A stretch of 64,000 bases of DNA, from contig CBIHNW010000001.1 in assembly GCA_966211795.1 (NCBI GenBank), forward strand, positions 372,001 to 436,000, in the 5' to 3' direction. A program made the position numbers and the translations under genes. A model generated the notes under the pieces. The model saw only the letters and a list, made by a program, of their open reading frames with translations. It had not been told where the DNA came from and did not search any database. This DNA comes from 21-14-0-10-47-8 sp966211795. GTDB lineage: Bacteria; Bdellovibrionota; Bdellovibrionia; Bdellovibrionales; Bdellovibrionaceae. This document shows, piece by piece, positions 6,980 to 14,794 of the stretch. Positions within the stretch are counted from its first letter, which is position 1, and each line of letters begins with the position of its first letter.

Positions 6980-8905
6980 TTATTTCGGTTTCTTTGGTTT
7001 CAATTTCCCTGAGACGGGCGCTCCCCAAGAATGTGGCGATTTTTTATCTTGAGATTTGAGCTTAGTTTTTTCCACCTTGGCTTGAGCTTTTCTTTTTTCC
7101 TTCTCCTCTTTTTGCTTTTCTATTCTGAGTAATTGCTCTTCCGGCGAGTAATCTTCAAAGCTGAAGTCGAGGCGATAGGTAGCTCTATTATTTATCGGTT
7201 CTCCTCTGCGAACCATTCCGTATTTCATTACAGGGTCACGTTTTAAAACGTCCTCCAGCTTCCACGGGTTTTTCTTTCGTTTTTCCACCTCAAAAGCTCT
7301 GCTTCCATACATCGCATCTAGAAGATCTGTTATCTGCACTTCCGGGTAAGCCGATTCGTACGCACGATGCAATCGAGCAATAGCCTTCTGCTTTATCTCG
7401 GTTCGGCCACTAAATTTAAAAATAGGATAGGCAGGGTTCTTTGACTGGTATTGCCCGTAGTCTTTGGAGAAGAATCCTCGCTCTAAAGTTGGGCGCGAAC
7501 CGACACTGCCTACAACAATTCCACCTTCTGCGTCGGCATCCCCAGCGGCTCTAAGAAATTCAATCTGCGCCACTTCACGTCGAATTTCTTTCAAGCGATC
7601 AAATGAGATCTTAAGAGCGCGTTGAGTACCTTTCTTTAAACTTGCATGAAGATCGGTCAACTTCATTTTTGCAGAGGTAAGTTCCCCACATGCTGACATA
7701 ACTGGATTTTGTCCACACAGATCAATTGCTTGATAAACAGAGTAAGTAATCGGAAGAATTTCTCCCGTTTCTGGGTCAGAAAAATCCTCAATAACTGCTC
7801 CAAGGTAATCTCGGATCTTTGATCGAAAATCGGCGCGGAATGACTCATCCTCAAGGGCGGCAGCAATAAGAATCTTCTCAATTAAATTGCGACCGTATGT
7901 ATAAAGCGAGGGGTCGTCGATGTCATATTCAATAATACCGAGATAGCTCATGTTCCCATTGAAGATTAGATCCAACTGTTCATAGGGCATGGAACATATC
8001 AGTTCCCACACTTTCTTAAGTGTTGTACCCAGTTCGTGATTTCGATGAGACTTTATGAACGCTTTAAGTGCGTCTTGCGATAAAATATGCAGACTTGTTC
8101 TCAGAGCTTCGTCTCTTTTTTCAATATTTGTCGGAATTTTTAATTTATTATCCGACAGATATTTCTTTAGCTGGAGCAGCGATTCAGATGACCTGTCCTT
8201 AGACATTTCTTTGTGAAAGTCACTTACAAGGTCCCCAAACATGGTTTTGAAGTTTGGGCTCAGCATATAAAGTTTGTTTTCAACTTCTCGGAACTCAAGA
8301 TAGAAATTCGGTCCGAGCATTTTTTTGAGCCAGGAATCACTGAGCATTCTTGCAGTGAATTGCTTACGCCGCTCAAGATAAGCAGATTCCGGCGTCGACT
8401 CGATAGCAAGCAACCGCCAGCGGAATGTTTGGAGGAATGTCCTTTCCAAATAGTAGCTTTTATAGAAGTGCTTTGATGGCCCCCCGGTATCGATCATGGA
8501 CTGAAACTCGTCCTCTAAGTAGCCTTGGAATTCTTTAGCGGTGGGTAGCAACTCTTTAAAACTAACAAACGGAACTTCATCAAGCAGAGAACCATAGCGT
8601 TCCTCTAAAATTTTGAGCTGCAAGAGATCGCCGGAAAAAAGTTCGATCACTTGCTCTTTGGAAAGCCATTTCATTGCCTCAAATAAGCAGGGTCTAAATT
8701 GGTAGAGAAACTGCCCAGGTGTGGGCGTGGAGTTGAGAAGCTCAACGGTTAAATTATTTGGAATAGTTTTGATAAGAATGTCTTTGATCCAACTGGCTTT
8801 TATTCCTGACTCCTCAGCTAAAAGCTTGGACATAGTTTCGACATATTCTAATTCGTGGGGAAGAGGCTTTCGTCCGACTGATCCTGTAGTTTTGTCCGTT
8901 CTCAT
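6980..8905 (-). CDS. Large hypothetical mobile-element protein
   Basis: A 641-residue hydrophilic protein that I do not recognise. No signal peptide or membrane segment is seen. It is rich in charged helices, with a Lys/Glu-rich basic tail in the last 60 residues. The start is ATG at 8905, with an AAAGGAGG ribosome site 6 bases upstream; it overlaps the stop of the small upstream gene (ATGA), so the two are translationally coupled. The size, the basic tail and the pairing with a ribbon-helix-helix-like partner recall plasmid replication or partition proteins, but no diagnostic motif supports that. Confidence 0.6.
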   Translation of the reverse strand: MRTDKTTGSVGRKPLPHELEYVETMSKLLAEESGIKASWIKDILIKTIPNNLTVELLNSTPTPGQFLYQFRPCLFEAMKWLSKEQVIELFSGDLLQLKILEERYGSLLDEVPFVSFKELLPTAKEFQGYLEDEFQSMIDTGGPSKHFYKSYYLERTFLQTFRWRLLAIESTPESAYLERRKQFTARMLSDSWLKKMLGPNFYLEFREVENKLYMLSPNFKTMFGDLVSDFHKEMSKDRSSESLLQLKKYLSDNKLKIPTNIEKRDEALRTSLHILSQDALKAFIKSHRNHELGTTLKKVWELICSMPYEQLDLIFNGNMSYLGIIEYDIDDPSLYTYGRNLIEKILIAAALEDESFRADFRSKIRDYLGAVIEDFSDPETGEILPITYSVYQAIDLCGQNPVMSACGELTSAKMKLTDLHASLKKGTQRALKISFDRLKEIRREVAQIEFLRAAGDADAEGGIVVGSVGSRPTLERGFFSKDYGQYQSKNPAYPIFKFSGRTEIKQKAIARLHRAYESAYPEVQITDLLDAMYGSRAFEVEKRKKNPWKLEDVLKRDPVMKYGMVRRGEPINNRATYRLDFSFEDYSPEEQLLRIEKQKEEKEKRKAQAKVEKTKLKSQDKKSPHSWGAPVSGKLKPKKPK

Positions 8906-9111
8906 TTCACGCCTCCTTTGCTTGCCTTCGTATAGTCGACGAGCCATTGCATCTGGCCTCGAAAAAAATCAGTTTGATTAAAATCCATTTTTTTAAGTGC
9001 TTTTTCAAATTCGGCTTTGAGTTTGGAAGGAACGCGAAGACTGATTGGCACTAGTTGATCCGCTTCACCATGCTTTTTCGGCAGGTAGTCTTCAGGTTTG
9101 ATATTTTTCAT
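8902..9111 (-). CDS. Small ribbon-helix-helix-like protein
   Basis: A 69-residue protein. After a short N-terminal arm comes a strand (QLVPISLRVP) and two helices (SKLKAEFEKALKKM, QTDFFRGQMQWLVDY), a layout typical of ribbon-helix-helix DNA-binding proteins. The start at 9111 has AAAGGA seven bases upstream; longer frames to 9231 lack a ribosome site. Its stop overlaps the start of the 641-residue gene. It may regulate the element operon or act as an accessory factor of the large protein. Confidence 0.6.
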   Translation of the reverse strand: MKNIKPEDYLPKKHGEADQLVPISLRVPSKLKAEFEKALKKMDFNQTDFFRGQMQWLVDYTKASKGGVK

Positions 9112-9255
9112 GGCTCGTTCCTTTATAAAAGGATCGCTTGAAGTTAAGGCAAAGTAAAGCCGCGTGTAATACACTTTGTAATGCTTTAAAAAATGCTGAA
9201 TGTAATGATGGCTCGGAGCGGCGCACCGCAAAACCTCAGATACCTTAGAGACCGC

Positions 9256-9891
9256 CTATACGAAGAAACGCTCAGCCGGGAGCATAAATATAAGGTCGAT
9301 GCAGTGATGCTTAAAATTTTGGTATTCATAGCGTAAAGATTTTGTGCTTCGCTTTTTGTTGTTAAAAACAACGGAAATCTTATCCGACAGAATTTGGGCC
9401 TTCGTTAAAAGGTTTGCTCTGAACTCTCTATGTCTGTCGGTTATATCATCCTCGGGAATCCAAGAGGCCATGAGGGCAAGCGTTTTTAGTGCTTCTCTAG
9501 CGTGAACTGAGGCCAGCAAATTCTTTTTGACCTCAGAACTGCCAATATCCTTAAGTAAGATAACCTCGACATAGGCTCTCAAAATAAAGCTAACGTCATA
9601 AAGGGTTTGATAAACACCAGTGCTGTTAAATTCCCTTACGGATTCGTCAAGTCGTGGAATGAGGAGGTGTAGTAAGGCTTCTCGCAGAACTCCGGAAGAG
9701 GACAATTCCTTGTGCCGGTCATCAGCGAATAGCAAAACCAGTTGCTCAGATTTGTAGTCAACAAAGTTAAGAAGGTCGTCGTCGTTACATTTGTATCCGC
9801 GAGCCTTAAGTGCTGTCCAAACTTTATCCCGATATAGTTCGGCAAGCGTCGTTCCTTTAAAAGATTTGTAGTACAGGTCTATGGCTTTCAT
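9256..9891 (-). CDS. Hypothetical helical protein
   Basis: A 211-residue soluble, mostly helical protein with no family I recognise. A good ribosome site (AAGGAG) precedes the ATG at 9891. The N-terminus contains ELYRDKVWTALKARG and the C-terminus is basic (NNKKRSTKSLRYEYQNFK). It lies between the small gene at 10004 and the ribbon-helix-helix-like gene, all on the minus strand, and is probably part of the backbone of the integrated element. Confidence 0.55.
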   Translation of the reverse strand: MKAIDLYYKSFKGTTLAELYRDKVWTALKARGYKCNDDDLLNFVDYKSEQLVLLFADDRHKELSSSGVLREALLHLLIPRLDESVREFNSTGVYQTLYDVSFILRAYVEVILLKDIGSSEVKKNLLASVHAREALKTLALMASWIPEDDITDRHREFRANLLTKAQILSDKISVVFNNKKRSTKSLRYEYQNFKHHCIDLIFMLPAERFFV

Positions 9892-10003
9892 TTGCGATAC
9901 TCCTTTCCTAATTAAATGGATTTTATGCGAACTTTGATCGTCCTAAAAATTCCAAGTAATTCGGGAAGAGGTCTGCACTCACTTACGAAATAGAACAAAG
10001 ATT

Positions 10004-10210
10004 TTATTGAACTTTGTGAACCTTTAAGTCGAATTCAAAAAAACCTTCACCGCTTGTCGCGCCGATTAGCTCAAGATATTCGCCTTGGCGCTGACATTCT
10101 TCCATCTGATAAAAAACCATAGCGATCAGCTCTTCGCACAAAATCGCACCATGCTGCTTGGCCAGGGCTTCCATCCGTCGTCTAAGCTTCTTTTCCTCTG
10201 CTTTCTTCAT
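10004..10210 (-). CDS. Small hypothetical protein
   Basis: A 68-residue protein with a strongly basic start (MKKAEEKKLRRRMEALAKQHG) and an acidic middle. GGGAG lies 6 bases before the ATG. It is preceded by shared module R3, which supports it as a genuine, regulated gene. No function can be assigned; the basic N-terminal helix could contact nucleic acid. Confidence 0.5.
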   Translation of the reverse strand: MKKAEEKKLRRRMEALAKQHGAILCEELIAMVFYQMEECQRQGEYLELIGATSGEGFFEFDLKVHKVQ

Positions 10211-10220
10211 TTTATTCTCC

Positions 10221-10304
10221 CAGGTTCAGTGACCGCATAATTACGATTCACTGAACACAGGATGACTTGCGGTAGGGGGCACAAGCGGGGGCTGAGCAGG
10301 GGGC
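10221..10304 (-). promoter_or_regulatory. Shared upstream module R3
   Basis: GGGGGC occurs at 10275, 10287 and 10299 (+ strand, exact 12-bp period). Nearer the gene at 10210 is a 9-bp inverted repeat GTTCAGTGA / TCACTGAAC around a CATAATTACG core. About 40 bp (CACTGAACACAGGATGACTT and flanks) are almost identical to R1, so the two modules are duplicates. Confidence 0.55.
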
Positions 10305-10411
10305 CGGAAGAATCGGCTACCAACTTGGCTCACAAAGCCCCCACCAAACCGCTACAAAGCCCAACGTTGCGGCTTTTCTAATTAGCTAACCCCCTAAATA
10401 CCAATGAATTG

Positions 10412-10445
10412 AAAAACGGCACACAGGCGCCTGTGTGCCGTTTTT
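10412..10445. terminator. Bidirectional Rho-independent terminator (perfect 34-bp palindrome)
   Basis: AAAAACGGCACACAGGC followed at once by its exact reverse complement, giving a 17-bp perfect palindrome arm on each side. Each strand ends the hairpin in TTTTT, so it can terminate in both directions. It lies about 200 bp beyond the recombinase stop. A weaker hairpin (AAAGCC/GGCTTT near 10356-10376) lies nearby. Confidence 0.75.
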
Positions 10446-10453
10446 ATTTTCCA

Positions 10454-10483
10454 GCCCCCAGTTCGGCCCCCTTTTCAGCCCCC
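10454..10483 (+). repeat. Inverted fourth GGGGGC array (R4)
   Basis: GCCCCC occurs on the + strand at 10454, 10466 and 10478. Read on the minus strand this is three GGGGGC blocks with spacers TGAAAA and CGAACT, matching R1 and R2 but in the opposite orientation. No rightward gene follows, so it may be a remnant module or a recombination-related site between the terminator and the recombinase gene. The remaining intergenic sequence to 10644 shows nothing else. Confidence 0.45.
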
Positions 10484-10644
10484 ACGCCTAAGTGACCCTA
10501 AGAACGCTTGGGCGCCGGCAATTCAGAACTTTTCTTACTCACAAAACCAACTCACCAAGCCCACGAAACCTCGGACTAAGCGTGTAGTCGCATTCTGAGG
10601 ATTTCACTCGGAGAACGGTTGATTTCCCCACGAATTTCGGTTAG

Positions 10645-12378
10645 TTATAGCTCAGGGACCGTGGTTAAACTCCCCCCGCCTCCACCATTTTGCAAGCTAT
10701 TCGAACCGCGTCCGAAAGAATATTTCGGCAGCGGGTCAGAGATAGCCTTCTTTATATCAGTTTTAGGAATTAAAGAGCGGGAGCTCGCGGTAAATGCGAG
10801 CTCCCGCGAATAATGGCTGTTGCCGATGTGGAACTGGATCTTCAGGCCTTCGGGAGTGACTTCGATTCGGTGAACAACCTTTTCGATGATCTTCGCTCGT
10901 GATTCTGGATTTTCTTCGTCGCGAAGAAGAACAGTCAGATGTTTTCGAAATGCGTTGAGGTCGTCAGGCGGAACGGGTGAGTCTGTTTGTTCGCCTTCGT
11001 TCTTAATCTGCTGAAGCTTACTATCGAGTTCAATTTTGATGGCTTCAAGTTTCTCCATCTGCTTGAAGATTGGCGTTGGTGAAACTGAAGTAGGCAAAAG
11101 CGAAAGACGTTCCGCCAAAGCATCGAGTTGCGATGCCACTCCTAACGATTTGTTCTTCAGTCGATCTTTTTCGCTGCCTTTCTTTTGTTTTGATTTGAAA
11201 TCTTGCGCTTCGCTCAACATTTCTTTCGCCACTTCGGTCGAAGTTATAAAACGTCTTACTTCCTGCCACACAACGGGCTCTGCGAGACGCGCGAGTATTC
11301 GCTGATGTTCGCAGTTGTTAACTTTATCGACGAGGGCGGCTTGTCGTTTCGTATTCCAAGCGTGATCATAATAAGCGACCTTTCCGTTTCGGCCATGAGC
11401 CCCTTTTCCGCTCATGCGATCTCCGCATTCTGCGCAAAATAAAAATCCTGATAATGTATAGGGATAACGTTTCTCGGTGAATGCGCGACCTTTGCGCGGT
11501 CCCTTCTTAAGAAGTTCTTGTGCGCGCTGGAATATTCTTGGATCTACGATTGCGGGCCACACTGCTTGAGCTTCACACTTTCCTTCTTTGGCTTGATAGA
11601 CGCGAACGCCAATGTAGGCCTTGTTCTGAAGAATCTTGTGAACGGTGTCGTGAATGAAGTGCCCAAGACGAATTGTTCCTCCGCCTTGCATCTTTCGACA
11701 AAGCTTAATGCCTTTCTGATTCAGAAACTTTGCCGTGCGATGAAGACTTTTGATTTCAAGATACGATTTGAAAACCTGGCGAACAGATTCTGCTTCTTCG
11801 GGGTGAATGTCTAAGTATCCGGGCTTTTCAGGAATCAACCGAAATCCAAACGGTACCGACCCACCGTTGTACAACCCGCGTGCCGCACGCGCTTGAAAGT
11901 TTGCGGACACTCGTTCGCTCACTTGTCGACGTTCGAACTGTGCAATGTTCGCCATGGTGTAAAGAACCATTTCTCCCGCGGCCGTTGTCGTGTCGAAGTT
12001 TTCTCTTAGCGATTGAAATCCGCAGTCGTTCTCTTGCATCATCTCCCAAATTTCAGCGAAGTCTTTGATCGAACGTGAAACCCGTGACAGCTCGGTTGCC
12101 ATCACTAGATTGATTTCACGATTTCGAATAGCGGTCAGCATTCGCTGAAGCGAGGGCCTTTTTGTGTCTTTTCCGGAACGAGCACGGTCTAAGAAGACTT
12201 CGACAATTTCGCCGAAGTTTCCTTCCATGTTTTTCAACCTTACCGTTTGTCGCAATCGTTCTTCCTGATTGCGAATTGAGCCTTCAGGATTCTCGGCTTG
12301 TTCTTCCGTCGAGACCCGAATGTAAATTCCAATGCGGAATGATTTTTTGTTTTTCATCTGATCCAGTCCTTTTCTCAT
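10645..12378 (-). CDS. Large serine recombinase (site-specific integrase)
   Basis: A 577-residue large serine recombinase. The resolvase domain has YIRVSTEEQ with the catalytic Ser near residue 23, and ATELSRVSRS. The recombinase domain follows (NGGSVPFGFRL region), then a zinc ribbon (FCAECGDRMSGKG), a coiled-coil segment and a tail ending in PKYSFGRGSNS and a Gly-rich run. This enzyme cuts and rejoins attachment sites to integrate or excise an element. The start at 12378 overlaps the stop of the small gene upstream (ATGA); an ATG at 12357 is the alternative. Its attachment sites are not identified. It is the best evidence that the left part of the window is a mobile element. Confidence 0.93.
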   Translation of the reverse strand: MRKGLDQMKNKKSFRIGIYIRVSTEEQAENPEGSIRNQEERLRQTVRLKNMEGNFGEIVEVFLDRARSGKDTKRPSLQRMLTAIRNREINLVMATELSRVSRSIKDFAEIWEMMQENDCGFQSLRENFDTTTAAGEMVLYTMANIAQFERRQVSERVSANFQARAARGLYNGGSVPFGFRLIPEKPGYLDIHPEEAESVRQVFKSYLEIKSLHRTAKFLNQKGIKLCRKMQGGGTIRLGHFIHDTVHKILQNKAYIGVRVYQAKEGKCEAQAVWPAIVDPRIFQRAQELLKKGPRKGRAFTEKRYPYTLSGFLFCAECGDRMSGKGAHGRNGKVAYYDHAWNTKRQAALVDKVNNCEHQRILARLAEPVVWQEVRRFITSTEVAKEMLSEAQDFKSKQKKGSEKDRLKNKSLGVASQLDALAERLSLLPTSVSPTPIFKQMEKLEAIKIELDSKLQQIKNEGEQTDSPVPPDDLNAFRKHLTVLLRDEENPESRAKIIEKVVHRIEVTPEGLKIQFHIGNSHYSRELAFTASSRSLIPKTDIKKAISDPLPKYSFGRGSNSLQNGGGGGSLTTVPEL

Positions 12379-12554
12379 GCGACCTTCGATCGCGTGCGAT
12401 TTGGTTTTCTGGATTCAGTGGGAACAGATTTTTCTGGCTGGCTTGGACGAGAATAAAGAATCTCGGCGATTTCTGCAAGACGCTGTTTGAACTCCGCTGC
12501 GTCAAGTGTGTGATGGCTAGTACTTACGTTGTTCGGTACCCAACGTTTTCTCAT
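12375..12554 (-). CDS. Small recombinase-coupled protein
   Basis: A 59-residue protein ending in the ATGA overlap with the recombinase start. GAGG lies six bases before the ATG at 12554. It has one amphipathic helix (DAAEFKQRLAEIAEILYSRP) and a basic tail. Short proteins with a similar AEF-RLAE-AEILY segment are, as far as I recall, found next to large serine recombinases on other elements. A role in helping or regulating recombination is a guess. Confidence 0.55.
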   Translation of the reverse strand: MRKRWVPNNVSTSHHTLDAAEFKQRLAEIAEILYSRPSQPEKSVPTESRKPNRTRSKVA

Positions 12555-12582
12555 GCATGACCTCAATAAATAGTTTTTGCAT
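12517..12582 (-). other. Possible leader ORF of the recombinase operon
   Basis: A 21-codon frame (MQKLFIEVMHEKTLG...) begins at 12582 after AAGGGAG, spans the ribosome site of the 59-residue gene and stops inside it. Its translation could open or block the next start. It may be chance. Confidence 0.25.
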
Positions 12583-12591
12583 GTGTCTCCC

Positions 12592-12621
12592 TTTTTAAAA
12601 AGGCGTCGCGGATACGACGCC
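12592..12621 (-). terminator. Rho-independent terminator of the leftward gene at 12669-13529
   Basis: On the minus strand a GGCGTCG / CGACGCC stem with a six-base loop is followed by TTTTT. It lies 48 bp after the stop of the replication-relaxation-like gene and just before the recombinase leader. Confidence 0.65.
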
Positions 12622-12668
12622 CTATGATCGTTAAGACTCGTGAGTATATATAAAGCTACAATGTATAC

Positions 12669-13529
12669 TCAGTTGAAGAAACTATGGGTCGCCGTAATTT
12701 CCTTAGGTATTGATTCAAAAGGCTTTTTTCGCGTTTCCAGCATACAGAGTGAGGCGCCTTGTAGACAGGGAGGCGCTGCCCGGGCGCTAAGAAAATCTGA
12801 GAGCGTTTGATCTTTGTATTGGCCACTGCGAAACTTCGCCTGCCATCCGACTTTGGTGAACTCTTCGATTGGAAGAAACAGATGTTTAGTTCGCGCTGAC
12901 TTCAAATATTCTTCCACGCCTTTTTCAATCCGCGAAGTTGTTCCGGAGAAAGGCACAAGCCAAATCACATTGGCCACAAAGTGATACCCTTCATAAAAGT
13001 CTGCAACCAATTCGAAGTAGTTACGACCGCGCTCGCACCGCTCAACTTGAAGTGCAACTGAGTGATCGGCCGTTAGCTTCGGAAGTCGCCAATAACCGCT
13101 GGCAAAGTGAAGATCAGATTGAGGCACCCACATAGGAAACTGATTATGATGAACCCGCTTTAAAAGTTGTTCTGAATATAACTCCACGCCATCCGGAAGT
13201 TTAGGAAGCCAATCGCCCATCATAGCTGTCATCGTGATGAGATCTTGGCCAATCGACTCTGGCTGGAATCCAACCTTGTGTAGCTCCGGCAATAGTTCAC
13301 GAATGGCTTCGAATCCTTTCTTAGTCAAAGTCCAGACGTGACCGTATCCAGTGTGGCTTGTAAGTGTTGTCACGTAGCCTCCACCTTTTAGTTCAAGAAG
13401 ACGGCGGTGAACGCTCGTAGTCTTAATGCCAGGAAAGAACCGAGCCGCGATTGCGGTGGTGGTTGCTACTTTCCATTTCCATAAAAACATAAGCAAAGAC
13501 ATTCCAATCTCTTTTGATGGATATCGCAT
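12669..13529 (-). CDS. Replication-relaxation family-like protein (winged helix)
   Basis: A 286-residue protein resembling plasmid replication-relaxation proteins: an N-terminal winged-helix region (ATTTAIAARFFPGIKTTSVH, RRLLELKGGGYVTTLT, VWTLTKKGFEAIRELL) followed by a mixed alpha/beta domain. I chose the ATG at 13529 because AGGAG lies four bases upstream; the longer frame to 13616 has no ribosome site and would place its ATG inside two palindromic operators. Family members act in plasmid replication or conjugative mobilisation. A terminator follows the stop. It probably belongs to the mobile element beside the recombinase. Confidence 0.65.
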   Translation of the reverse strand: MRYPSKEIGMSLLMFLWKWKVATTTAIAARFFPGIKTTSVHRRLLELKGGGYVTTLTSHTGYGHVWTLTKKGFEAIRELLPELHKVGFQPESIGQDLITMTAMMGDWLPKLPDGVELYSEQLLKRVHHNQFPMWVPQSDLHFASGYWRLPKLTADHSVALQVERCERGRNYFELVADFYEGYHFVANVIWLVPFSGTTSRIEKGVEEYLKSARTKHLFLPIEEFTKVGWQAKFRSGQYKDQTLSDFLSARAAPPCLQGASLCMLETRKKPFESIPKEITATHSFFN

Positions 13530-13593
13530 AAAACTCCTAAATTTTTTAAATCTGTGGCTCAAGCGGGCGGCTTGTTGGGTCGCGGTAAAATCA

Positions 13594-13633
13594 GTATTCA
13601 AATTTCTTGAATACATTCAAATTTTTTGAATGT
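13594..13633 (-). promoter_or_regulatory. Two tandem palindromic operators
   Basis: GTATTCAA-N5-TTGAATAC (13594-13614) and ACATTCAA-N5-TTGAATGT (13613-13633) are two perfect 8-bp inverted repeats whose centres are 19 bp apart. They lie 65-105 bp upstream of the chosen start at 13529, where a repressor dimer pair could control the gene. The winged-helix product itself is one candidate. Confidence 0.6.
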
Positions 13634-13711
13634 TTGTTTCGCGTCTGTTTGAGATGGCGAGTTGAAGGCCCCTCAAGATATATAGTTGCAAGTGGAATGC
13701 CATTTTGAAGG

Positions 13712-14329
13712 TTACAGCTTTGCAGACGCCAATGCTTTGTTAGCCTGATATTTTCTTTTAACTAATTCGTCGCCTTCAGCTCTTAGGTCTTTTTTTCGAA
13801 TACCTAAAGCCTTCAGAATTTGCTTTCGATTGAGATGCTGTACTCTCATTGGCGAGTTCCTATAAACTTTCACGAAATTCGCGCGTACATCTGGGTCAGT
13901 TTCTAAAAGATTGCAAAAACTAATATGCGCCTGCTTTAGATGTTTAAATAATCGAAATGGACTAATGATCAGCCGTTTGCCAATTGGGGCTTCATGGAGG
14001 TGTAGTTTTTGAGCCCATGATTCTTTCGATGCGAGAATAACGAATTTCTTATCCATATCGAAAGAGTGCATAAGTCCACACCTAACAAATTCGTAGAAAT
14101 CGAGAGGCTTATACTCCTTTGGAAAGTGATTCTTCAGAATCTGCGTGTATCGAAGTTTGTTTCCACTAGTGGCTGATCCAGCGGAGGCATATTTCGAGAG
14201 AGCGTCGATTGCACAACAAATTAAAATCGTAGCGCCCACTCCCTGACGCTCTTTAAGACAAGCAGCAATGTTCTGATAAACGTGCAGCGGAAAGTGTTTT
14301 TTAAATCGTCCGACGCGATGATCACTCAT
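13712..14329 (-). CDS. Hypothetical protein
   Basis: A 205-residue soluble protein that I do not recognise. It has ILICCAIDALSKYASAG in the first third and a FYEFVRCGLMHSFDM motif, which resembles the RNGLxHSF motif seen in some uncharacterised accessory-region proteins; the C-terminal 40 residues are basic and helical. There is no good ribosome site before the ATG at 14329. It ends about 80 bp before the operators of the next leftward gene. Confidence 0.5.
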   Translation of the reverse strand: MSDHRVGRFKKHFPLHVYQNIAACLKERQGVGATILICCAIDALSKYASAGSATSGNKLRYTQILKNHFPKEYKPLDFYEFVRCGLMHSFDMDKKFVILASKESWAQKLHLHEAPIGKRLIISPFRLFKHLKQAHISFCNLLETDPDVRANFVKVYRNSPMRVQHLNRKQILKALGIRKKDLRAEGDELVKRKYQANKALASAKL

Positions 14330-14465
14330 TTAAATATTAAACCGGCGAACCTTATCGGAGTCAGTTTGTTCTCGGCGCGTCAGGTGATAGTAAAAATTAA
14401 CAGCAAATATCTTGGCGAAGCTTCAAAAGCTTTTCCGACCAATAATCCATTTCACGCTGATATCG

Positions 14466-14591
14466 CTAGAATACTTTCCAGTCGATGGGGGTGTGCTGGA
14501 CTGTCTTCGCCGCTTTCACCAACACAGCGAATGTCGCGATTCCCAAACTGATGACTTGTGCGGATCTGAGAAGTTTTTTAAATAATTGTTC
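14466..14591 (-). pseudogene. Decayed third copy of the short hydrophobic protein gene
   Basis: Between a TGA at 14592 and a TAG at 14466, the minus strand encodes 41 residues including SLGIATFAVLVKAAKTVQH. The intact copies at 18520-18708 and 21832-22026 have TLGIATFAVMVKAAETVQH. No start codon is present, so it is a remnant or uses an unusual start. Nucleotide similarity is visible over about 55 bp. Confidence 0.5.
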
Positions 14592-14715
14592 TCAGTATTC
14601 TTAACCCTCTGATTTCAGAAGTCTTAAAACATAAATCATATCTATAAGTTAGTTAACTGGTGCGGATACGCCCCGAGAAGGAACGGAGGGTTGAAACCTA
14701 ACACATTGAATTTAT

Positions 14716-14790
14716 TTGATTTTTGTAGCTTAGTCGGATAATCTAGACTACTGGGTTGCATAGTGCAACCGATATGATATAATCAGGAGA
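14716..14790 (+). promoter_or_regulatory. Promoter region and palindrome of the four-gene toxin-antitoxin-like operon
   Basis: GGTTGCA-tag-TGCAACC (14754-14770) is a perfect 7-3-7 inverted repeat. TTGCAT (14756) and TATAAT (14778-14783) are a plausible -35/-10 pair with 16-bp spacing, so the palindrome would cover the -35. If this promoter is used, the message starts only a few bases before the TTG start at 14795. A second candidate, TTGATT (14716) and GATAAT (14737), would place the palindrome in the leader. Autorepression by the HTH antitoxin is the expected role. Confidence 0.5.
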
Positions 14791-14794
14791 AGGC

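Noticed and set aside
10340..10380. Second terminator hairpin AAAGCC/GGCTTT
   Set aside because: Short stem and weak T-run; the nearby 34-bp palindrome is a much better terminator.
13530..13616. Extension of the replication-relaxation-like gene to ATG 13616
   Set aside because: No ribosome site, and the ATG lies inside two palindromic operators; AGGAG supports 13529.
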